From: Desulfurococcales archaeon
GTDB taxonomy: Archaea; Thermoproteota; Thermoprotei_A; Sulfolobales; NBVN01
DNA length: 7,353 nucleotides
Assembly (NCBI GenBank): GCA_021158735.1
Contig: JAGGUC010000094.1
Coordinates: forward strand, 1 to 7,353
Direction: 5' to 3'
Every line of letters begins with the position of its first letter. The first letter of the stretch is position 1. Under the pieces are notes generated by a model that ran no database searches, had not been told where the DNA came from, and saw only the letters and a list, made by a program, of their open reading frames with translations. Shown piece by piece: positions 1-5,279 of this stretch. A program made the position numbers and the translations under genes.

Positions 1-281
1 CAGGTAAGGAAGTAAATGAGGAAAATCTAAAGAAGATACTGGAGGTAGCAGGTATTCAAGTAGATGAGGCCAGGGTAAAGATGGTGGTGGCAGCTCTTAA
101 GGAAGTAAACATTGATGAGGTAATTAAGCAGGCTACGGCAATGCCAGTAGCACCCGCTGTTGCACCTGCTCAGGCACCGCAGCCTCAGGCTGCTCCGGCT
201 GAGGAGAAGGAGGAAGAGGAGGAGAAGGAGGAGGTTAGTGAGGAGGAGATTGCTGAAGGAATATCATCACTATTCGGGTAA
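1..281 (+). CDS. rpl12: Large ribosomal subunit stalk protein P1/L12, 3' part (5' end outside window)
   Basis: Archaeal acidic stalk protein, which dimerises, binds P0 (L10) at its N-terminus and recruits translation GTPases through its C-terminal tail. The reading frame is open from the first base (first full codon at 3) with residues GKEVNEENLKKIL and then VDEARVKMVVAALKEVNIDEVI, the conserved helical N-terminal dimer/P0-binding domain. Roughly a dozen N-terminal residues appear to be missing beyond the window edge. An Ala/Pro/Gln-rich flexible hinge follows (about nt 140-200), then a Glu/Lys-rich charged stretch, and the protein ends in GISSLFG, the family's hydrophobic factor-binding tail. 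The internal ATG at 81 lies in the middle of the conserved domain and is not the start. In archaea the gene usually ends an L1-P0-P1 operon; the terminator directly downstream fits that. Identification is firm. Confidence 0.96.
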   Translation, partial: GKEVNEENLKKILEVAGIQVDEARVKMVVAALKEVNIDEVIKQATAMPVAPAVAPAQAPQPQAAPAEEKEEEEEKEEVSEEEIAEGISSLFG

Positions 282-304
282 AAAGATTCATGAACTTTTG
301 TACT

Positions 305-327
305 AATTCTTAGTCTGAAGAATTTTT
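305..327 (+). terminator. Hairpin plus T-run terminator after the P1/L12 gene
   Basis: A perfect 7-bp inverted repeat, AATTCTT (305-311) and AAGAATT (318-324), separated by the 6-base loop AGTCTG, runs straight into five Ts (323-327). It lies 24 bases after the P1/L12 stop codon. Oligo-T tracts are the main intrinsic signal for archaeal RNA polymerase, and the hairpin makes this look like a classical intrinsic terminator. The stem is AT-rich, so its strength at high temperature is uncertain. Confidence 0.6.
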
Positions 328-385
328 GCTAATATAAGAGTGTTGGTAACATTGAGCAGTCAGCTAGGTACAGAGATGTGAGGTG

Positions 386-395
386 GCTTAATTAA
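386..395 (+). promoter_or_regulatory. Candidate TATA box for the UPF0282 / radical SAM unit
   Basis: The stretch GGCTTAATTA resembles the tRNA promoter boxes elsewhere in this window (AGCTTATAA, GGCTTATTA). Transcription starting about 26 bases downstream would give a leader of roughly 35-40 nt before the GTG at 455. A second candidate, TAATATAAG at about 330-338, would give a leader of about 95 nt. The sequence alone does not decide between them. Confidence 0.35.
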
Positions 396-454
396 CTAAT
401 AAAGTCCCTACTGCTGGTGAACATTAAGGAGATGAGTAATCAGGGTGCGTATTA

Positions 455-1345
455 GTGGAAGTAAATCTTATTGGTTTTGATAGTATTGGAGTTAGATCCA
501 TGGCGAGTGCGGTATATACTGATGATGTGAGTATTTTTATCGACCCTGCAGTGTCTCTTGCTCCATGGCGATTTTCTCTTAGGCCCCACCCGCGTGAAGT
601 TAAGCAACTTGAAATTGTGGCTTCAAAAATACATGAGGTTGCTAAGGACGTAGATATAATTATAATTACTCACTATCATTACGACCACCATGACCCTGGA
701 AGACACGTTTCAATTGATATATATAATGGTAAGACAGTGATCTTAAAAGACCCGCAAAACAATATTAATGTCTCCCAGAGGATAAGAGCTTCTAAATTTA
801 TTAAACTAATAAGTGAAAGGGCCAAGAAGATACTTATTGGTGATGGCAGAGAATTCACATGCGGTAAAACAAAAATAATAATATCAAGGCCTGTTCCGCA
901 CGGAATCGATACTAGATTAGGTTATGTAACTGAGGTTCTTATAGATGACAGTGAATACAGAATTATACATACTTCAGATGTTGAGGGACCTGTAACATTT
1001 CATGCTGTTGATTTCATTCTCAAGAATAAACCCAGCTTAATAATCGTTGATGGCCCGCCCACGTACTTGGTTGGACGGCACTTTACTGAGGAAGTAGTAA
1101 ATAAGTCCATTTCATATTTAGCAAAAATAATATCATCCTTAAGTAATTTAGTGGCGGTTGTAGATCATCACCTATTGAGAGATCTTGCCTATAAAAAATT
1201 TTATGACGAAGTACTGAAGCGCTGTCTTAGTGTTAAGGCGAAAATAATGTGTGCAGCAGAATTTATGGGGATGGAACCAATGCTACTAGAGGCTAGGCGT
1301 AGAGAACTGTATAGTGCAGAGCCTGGAAGTGGGAAAGGTGAGTAA
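455..1345 (+). CDS. UPF0282 family metallo-beta-lactamase-fold hydrolase
   Basis: Predicted metal-dependent hydrolase of the archaeal UPF0282 group (COG2248); the physiological substrate is unknown to me. The 296 residues open with a beta-strand region (EVNLIGFDSIGVRSMA), then IFIDPAV around residue 30. The metal motif HYHYDHHDP lies at residues 73-81 (H73, H75, D77, H78, with H79 next). Further candidate ligands are H149 (PVPHG), D175 (HTSDVEG) and the pair H238/H239 (VVDHH), an order typical of the fold. Length matches the family. No signal peptide or membrane segment is seen, so it should be cytoplasmic. The start is GTG, with GGGTG at 443-447 seven bases upstream. The 3' end overlaps the radical SAM gene, so the two are probably cotranscribed. 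Family assignment is confident; function is open. Confidence 0.9.
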   Translation: MEVNLIGFDSIGVRSMASAVYTDDVSIFIDPAVSLAPWRFSLRPHPREVKQLEIVASKIHEVAKDVDIIIITHYHYDHHDPGRHVSIDIYNGKTVILKDPQNNINVSQRIRASKFIKLISERAKKILIGDGREFTCGKTKIIISRPVPHGIDTRLGYVTEVLIDDSEYRIIHTSDVEGPVTFHAVDFILKNKPSLIIVDGPPTYLVGRHFTEEVVNKSISYLAKIISSLSNLVAVVDHHLLRDLAYKKFYDEVLKRCLSVKAKIMCAAEFMGMEPMLLEARRRELYSAEPGSGKGE

Positions 1346-2117
1346 GGGCTATAACCCCGTAAGAATCGCGGATGAAGTAAAAAAACATGTAACTAAAATT
1401 AGTGGAGGTATAGAACTTAGACGGTACTATAGATTCAGAGGTGGCAGATGGTATGGGGGGATTGCTACTGGCGATGTAATAGGTTGTAACATGAAGTGCA
1501 AGTTCTGCTGGTCCTGGCACTTTAAAGACAGGTATGACTTAGGAGAGTTATTAACACCTGAGGAGGCAGCTGAGAGGTTAGTTAAAATAGCAAGAACTAA
1601 CAATTATTCGCAGGTAAGGGTGAGCGGAGGTGAGCCCACCATCTCCAGAGAGCACTTGCTACGCCTTATTAGTGCTGTGGAGGAAAGCGGGCTAACCTTC
1701 ATAGTTGAGACTAATGGAATACTTCTAGGATATAATAGAGGGTATGCTAATGAATTGGCAAACTTTTCGAATGTTGTGATCAGGGTATCATTTAAGGGGG
1801 TAACAGCAGATGAATTTAACAAGCTTACGGGAGCTGATAAAAATTACTTCGAACTACAGTTTAAGGCGCTAGAAAATTTAGTAAATGCCGGACTGAAACC
1901 AGGACATGAAGTTTACGCTGCAGCTATGATCTCGTTTAGTAATGAGAGGGATATTGCAAAATTCGTTATGAGGCTAGCTGAAATAAGTCCAGAGCTAGTG
2001 GATGTTGACTGGGAGTTAGTGATAATGTACCCGCACGTTAGAAGGCTACTTGAACTAAATGGTTTGAAGCCTAAGAGATGGGTAGATCCTAATAAAATCC
2101 CTAGGTCTATGATATAA
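1338..2117 (+). CDS. Radical SAM enzyme with a single [4Fe-4S] cluster motif
   Basis: Radical S-adenosylmethionine protein of unknown substrate. Residue numbers here count from the upstream GTG at 1314. The SAM-cluster motif is C58-x3-C62-x2-C65 followed by a Trp (GCNMKCKFCW). The SAM-binding SGGEPT motif is at 104-109, VETNG at 131-135 and RVSFKG at 157-162, the usual order of the partial TIM barrel. These are the only three cysteines, so there is no auxiliary Fe-S cluster and no SPASM or TYW1-like extension. I prefer the GTG at 1338 (259 aa) because GGAAGTG at 1325-1331 gives good Shine-Dalgarno spacing and the conserved part begins near GYNPVRIADE; the GTG at 1314 (267 aa) is possible. The start overlaps the UPF0282 gene by 8 bases (32 with the upstream start). 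It resembles archaeal uncharacterised radical SAM proteins (COG5014-like, from memory); I do not assign a pathway. Confidence 0.88.
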   Translation: MSKGYNPVRIADEVKKHVTKISGGIELRRYYRFRGGRWYGGIATGDVIGCNMKCKFCWSWHFKDRYDLGELLTPEEAAERLVKIARTNNYSQVRVSGGEPTISREHLLRLISAVEESGLTFIVETNGILLGYNRGYANELANFSNVVIRVSFKGVTADEFNKLTGADKNYFELQFKALENLVNAGLKPGHEVYAAAMISFSNERDIAKFVMRLAEISPELVDVDWELVIMYPHVRRLLELNGLKPKRWVDPNKIPRSMI

Positions 2118-2151
2118 TAGTCGATAATAACGATGTAAGGTGGTGTGGTCA

Positions 2152-2538
2152 GTGAAGCTTCAAGAGCTTGAGGAATACATACATTCGCATTACACGGAAC
2201 TCTACGAGGAGTGCAGAGGATTCTGCAAGGAGAGCGACGCAGGTGGTGTAATAAGGCTTCAGGAACTAAGGCTTTATGAAGGCTGTATTTACTGTATCGT
2301 GAGAACTGCTGTGGATCATCTTAACGTTCCTACAATTATTATTCCTTTGAAGAATGGTAGGACTATGGAGCTAGTAAGGCTAAGTGACTACATACTAGAG
2401 TTCAGTGAAGAGTTCGTACAGGTATTTGATGTTGAAAACTTCATTAGTGAATTGACTGACTATCTGGAATTCGGGTTGTTATCGGACGATGAGATATCGC
2501 TAATAAGGGAGTGGCTTTTGGGGCAGGAACACATGTGA
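2152..2538 (+). CDS. Unrecognised small acidic protein with CxxxC and CxxC pairs
   Basis: I do not recognise a family. From the preferred GTG at 2152 the protein has about 128 residues, is rich in Glu/Asp, and has no signal peptide or membrane segment. Two cysteine pairs stand out: C21-x3-C25 (ECRGFC) and C45-x2-C48 (GCIYC), 19 residues apart, a layout that could hold zinc or an Fe-S cluster. Later parts look like an alpha/beta fold: a hydrophobic strand (VPTIIIPL), then helical acidic segments ending in a predicted C-terminal helix (DDEISLIREWLLGQ). Four in-frame GTG-type starts crowd here (2140, 2143, 2152 among them). GGTGG/GGTGT at 2139-2146 gives normal spacing only to 2152. The gene follows the radical SAM stop by 34 bases and is probably in the same transcript, so a partner or accessory role for that enzyme is possible but is inference only. 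Confidence 0.75.
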   Translation: MKLQELEEYIHSHYTELYEECRGFCKESDAGGVIRLQELRLYEGCIYCIVRTAVDHLNVPTIIIPLKNGRTMELVRLSDYILEFSEEFVQVFDVENFISELTDYLEFGLLSDDEISLIREWLLGQEHM

Positions 2539-2543
2539 TTGTT

Positions 2544-2603
2544 GGAGGTACTTATGTGTTATTGTTCTACAGATGCTTGAGCAGGTACTTCCATTCATTG
2601 TAG
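2544..2603 (+). other. Strong Shine-Dalgarno followed by a tiny ORF (leader peptide or gene remnant?)
   Basis: GGAGGT at 2544-2549 is a perfect Shine-Dalgarno, yet no normal gene follows. Five bases after GGAGG is an ATG (2554) opening an 8-residue ORF, MCYCSTDA, stopping at 2578-2580. A GTG at 2556 in another frame opens a 15-residue ORF, MLLFYRCLSRYFHSL, stopping at 2601-2603. It may be a leader peptide, the remnant of a decayed gene, or chance. Nothing else in the 186-base gap before the alcohol dehydrogenase looks coding. Confidence 0.2.
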
Positions 2604-2661
2604 TGTAACTATAACTTCACATAGAATACTAACGATCACTTAAGGAGAAGTGGAAGTTAGT

Positions 2662-2676
2662 AAGAGTACTATATAA
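2662..2676 (+). promoter_or_regulatory. TATA box and BRE of the alcohol dehydrogenase - pncB unit
   Basis: CTATATAA at 2669-2676 is a near-canonical archaeal TATA box, with the purine-rich AAGAG just upstream as a possible BRE. Transcription starting about 26 bases downstream, near 2699, would leave a leader of about 26 nt that still holds the Shine-Dalgarno GGGTG (2714-2718) before the GTG at 2725. This is the best protein-gene promoter in the window. Confidence 0.65.
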
Positions 2677-2724
2677 CGTAATAGTAAATACTACCTCAGA
2701 TATTTTTCTAAGCGGGTGTGAATA

Positions 2725-3885
2725 GTGAATGAATACGAATTCGTATTTTGTGTTCCGACGAGACTAATCTACGGTAGAGGAAAGCTAAATGAGATTGGCC
2801 TGTACACACTCTCGCTGGGGCTACGTAAGGTAGCGGTAATTACTACGGCAGGAGGGTCCATGAGAAGGTACGGCTACATTGACCGGCTAGTAGCATCCTT
2901 AGAAAGTAGGGGTATAGCGTCAATAGTGCTTGACAAAGTATATACTAACCCTACAACTGACTTGGTAGATGAGTTAGTCGCTATAGTTAAGGATGAGGAG
3001 CCCGATGGTATAATTGCTATCGGTGGTGGGTCTGCGATAGATGTTGCTAAAGCTGTTGCTATGGTATCCTATAGCGGGGGGAATGCTAGAGACTACATAC
3101 TAGGCATAAGGAGAGGTTCTGGAGCACTTCCACTAATAGCTATACCGACAACACATGGAACAGGCACGGAAGTTAATAGGTTTTCTGTCCTAACTGAGCC
3201 TGAGCTCAAGGCTAAATTAGCAATAGTTTCGGACTATATATATCCGAAGATCTCGGTGGTGGATCCGGAGCTGGCCTTGAGTTTACCAAGCACTGTGAGC
3301 TCGGCAACTGTTTTTGATGCTTTCTCTCATGCTCTTGAAGCATTGTTTGCTGTGCGATCCAATGTGCTGAGCAGAACGTTTGCTCTTGAGGCCCTGAGAA
3401 GTATAGCTAGTGAAATAGATAAGTTGCCTGAGGGATATAGCAGTATCGATGTAAGGACTAAGCTACTTTGGGCATCTACGTGTGCCGGGCATGCTATCGA
3501 TCAGTCTAGGACTGGTCTGTTGCATGCCATAGAGCACTCTATAAGTGCATTTTACCCGAACATTCATCATGGTGTAGGTTTAGCATTGATAGCTACTGCA
3601 TGGGCTAGATATACAGCTCCAGCAGTAAGGGAGAAGGTCGAGGAGGTACTAAAAATATTCAACTGGAGCGTAGGTGATGACGTAACACGCAGTTTCGTGG
3701 AGTTCATGGAGTATATTAAAAAGAAGTTAGGGTTGCATAAGCGGTTAAGTGACTTTAAGGTATCAAAGGATGACGTTAAACTATTGGCAGAGTATACTGT
3801 TAAGTTTATGAGTGTCCTAATTAAGAATGCGCCTCGGAGTGCAGATAAGCAAGCTATAGAAGAAATATTAATGGATTCGTTGTAG
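2725..3885 (+). CDS. Iron-containing (group III) alcohol dehydrogenase
   Basis: NAD(P)-dependent alcohol/aldehyde oxidoreductase of the Fe-ADH superfamily, cytoplasmic; 386 residues is the normal family length. The nucleotide-binding domain carries the signature GGGSAIDVAK at 100-109, then IAIPTTHGTGTE at 138-149. The metal site of the helical domain is visible: D198 and H202 (FDAFSH), H267 (HAIEH) and H282 (HHG), matching the usual Asp-His-His-His set. At the position where NAD-specific FucO-type enzymes have an acidic residue, this protein has VITTAGGSMRRYG (38-50), with no Asp and a GGS segment as in YqhD/BdhA-like enzymes, so NADP(H) use is plausible (inference). The substrate cannot be told. 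The start is GTG with GGGTG at 2714-2718. It is the first gene of a pair with the nicotinate phosphoribosyltransferase, whose start lies 8 bases after this stop. Glycerol-1-phosphate dehydrogenase is unlikely given the motifs. Confidence 0.93.
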   Translation: MNEYEFVFCVPTRLIYGRGKLNEIGLYTLSLGLRKVAVITTAGGSMRRYGYIDRLVASLESRGIASIVLDKVYTNPTTDLVDELVAIVKDEEPDGIIAIGGGSAIDVAKAVAMVSYSGGNARDYILGIRRGSGALPLIAIPTTHGTGTEVNRFSVLTEPELKAKLAIVSDYIYPKISVVDPELALSLPSTVSSATVFDAFSHALEALFAVRSNVLSRTFALEALRSIASEIDKLPEGYSSIDVRTKLLWASTCAGHAIDQSRTGLLHAIEHSISAFYPNIHHGVGLALIATAWARYTAPAVREKVEEVLKIFNWSVGDDVTRSFVEFMEYIKKKLGLHKRLSDFKVSKDDVKLLAEYTVKFMSVLIKNAPRSADKQAIEEILMDSL

Positions 3886-3893
3886 GTGATTTA

Positions 3894-5063
3894 ATGAGGC
3901 TCTACATAGCATCTGAAAAGGACATCCTGGAAGGGAGGATTACTGACATATATTTCGTAAGGACAAAAAAGATCATAGAAGCTAAGGGCCTGAGCAGCAT
4001 AAAAGTTAGGATGGAAATTCATACGGGTGACTTACCTAAAGGTTATGACTGGGCCGTTTATGCTGGTTTAGAGGAGGCCCTTAAGCTTCTCTCGCAACGC
4101 CCAGTAACTGTCTACTCTATACCCGAGGGAACTCTCATCAAGGGTGGATTTCCAGTAATGCTTGTTGAAGGCAGGTATTACGATATTTGTGAGCTAGAAA
4201 CTCCCTTACTAGGTATTTTAAGACATGCTACCTCAGTTGCGACCAGGGCGGCGCGTTTTAAGAGGTTAGCTATGAATAAGGTAATTTTGTACTTTGGTCT
4301 ACGGGGAGCACACCCTGCTATAGCGCCTATGCTAGATAGGTCAGCATACATCGGAGGCGTTGATGCTGTCTCAGGAGCTTTTAGTAAGGAATTTATAGGT
4401 GTTAAGCCATCAGGTACTATGCCTCATGCATTAATTATCGTTTTCGGCGGCGGTGCGAGTGCTTGGAGGGCCTTTGATGAGGTCACAGAGCGCGATGTAC
4501 CTAGAATAGCACTTATAGATACATTTAATGATGAGAGAGTTGAAGCTCTTGAAGCAGTCAAAATACTAGGAAAGAAACTCCATGGGATCAGATTTGACAC
4601 ACCTAGGTCAAGACGCGGTGACTTCAAGAAATTAATTGAGGAGGTACGGTGGGTTCTAGGCCTTCAAGGCTATGAGAATGTTAAGATAGTAGTTAGTGGC
4701 GGTATCAGTGAGAAAGCTGTAATTGAATTGAGGGACGTAGTTGATATGTTCGGGGTGGGGACAGCAATTACACATCCCCCGCACGTAGACATGAGCATGG
4801 ATATTGTTGAAGTATTGAGGAATGGTGAGTGGATACCGATTTCTAAGCGAGGTAAATTGCCGGGAGCTAAGAAAGTTTATAGGTGCGGCGTCCTTAATTA
4901 TGAAATTGTGCCATGGAAGGTAAAGCCAAGCAAGTGTGCTGACGACATCTTCATAAAGTGGTTGGATGAAGGAAAAGTAGTCAGGGAACTTCCATCACCA
5001 CAGGAATTAAGAAAATATGTATTGGAGCAACTTAAGAAGGTATCAGAGCCAAATCCTGTCTGA
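3894..5063 (+). CDS. pncB: Nicotinate phosphoribosyltransferase, archaeal type
   Basis: Joins nicotinate to PRPP with ATP hydrolysis, giving nicotinate mononucleotide for NAD salvage (EC 6.3.4.21). The 389 residues show the features of the short archaeal enzymes: an N-terminal domain with GDLPKGYDWAVYAG (45-58), then CELETPLLGILRHATSVATR (98-118), FGLRGAHP (134-141), the strongly conserved SGTMPHA (173-179, with H178 a candidate for the phosphorylated histidine), LIDTFNDE (207-214), and the barrel-end phosphate-binding pieces VSGGIS (267-272) and FGVGT (286-290). The C-terminal part, where the Thermoplasma enzyme is reported to have a four-cysteine zinc-knuckle-like domain, has only C331 and C348 here. 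The start ATG has AGGTGAT at 3884-3890, which overlaps the end of the upstream alcohol dehydrogenase gene, so the two are very likely one transcript. Quinolinate phosphoribosyltransferase was considered, but length and motifs favour PncB. Confidence 0.92.
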   Translation: MRLYIASEKDILEGRITDIYFVRTKKIIEAKGLSSIKVRMEIHTGDLPKGYDWAVYAGLEEALKLLSQRPVTVYSIPEGTLIKGGFPVMLVEGRYYDICELETPLLGILRHATSVATRAARFKRLAMNKVILYFGLRGAHPAIAPMLDRSAYIGGVDAVSGAFSKEFIGVKPSGTMPHALIIVFGGGASAWRAFDEVTERDVPRIALIDTFNDERVEALEAVKILGKKLHGIRFDTPRSRRGDFKKLIEEVRWVLGLQGYENVKIVVSGGISEKAVIELRDVVDMFGVGTAITHPPHVDMSMDIVEVLRNGEWIPISKRGKLPGAKKVYRCGVLNYEIVPWKVKPSKCADDIFIKWLDEGKVVRELPSPQELRKYVLEQLKKVSEPNPV

Positions 5064-5110
5064 GTAGCTAAAAGAGGTCAATGTTCACAAGAGCTTTCAG
5101 GAGTAAGTAA

Positions 5111-5120
5111 TGTTGTTTTT
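5111..5120 (+). terminator. Weak T-rich terminator candidate after pncB
   Basis: The stretch TGTTGTTTTT lies about 50 bases after the pncB stop, just before the convergent tRNA-Ala gene, and ends in five Ts. I see no hairpin. Archaeal polymerase can stop on such U-rich tracts alone, and a stop here would keep the transcript out of the antisense of the tRNA. Confidence 0.35.
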
Positions 5121-5127
5121 AATGGGT

Positions 5128-5230
<103 letters not shown>

Positions 5231-5254
5231 GATATGAGAAGATATTATTGTTTG

Positions 5255-5266
5255 TTATAAGCTTTA
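5255..5266 (-). promoter_or_regulatory. TATA box and BRE of tRNA-Ala
   Basis: On the - strand TAAAGCTTATAA contains the TATA-like CTTATAA, preceded by AAAG as a BRE. Its centre is about 28 bases upstream of the first tRNA base, so transcription would begin at or a few bases before the mature 5' end. The box lies between the moeA stop and the tRNA, so the tRNA does not depend on moeA transcription. Confidence 0.7.
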
Positions 5267-5279
5267 TGTGACACGTAAT

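Noticed and set aside
140..260. Repetitive Ala/Pro and GAG/GAA-rich stretch that looks like a DNA repeat
   Set aside because: It encodes the normal hinge and acidic tail of P1/L12, in frame up to the conserved SLFG end.
516..530. TGATGAT resembling a box C of a C/D guide RNA
   Set aside because: It lies inside the UPF0282 coding sequence and no matching CTGA D box follows at a suitable distance.
1293..1822. Minus-strand reading frames opposite the radical SAM gene (1293-1520, 1604-1822)
   Set aside because: They lie antisense to well-motifed coding sequence, show no domain features and have no Shine-Dalgarno; they are shadows.
2587..2659. Inverted repeats ACTTCCA (2587-2593) and TAACTTC (2612-2618) against TGGAAGTTA (2651-2659), resembling alternative stems
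   Set aside because: Arms of 7 bp with loops of 34-57 bases are close to chance expectation in a gap this size, and no known riboswitch pattern is seen.
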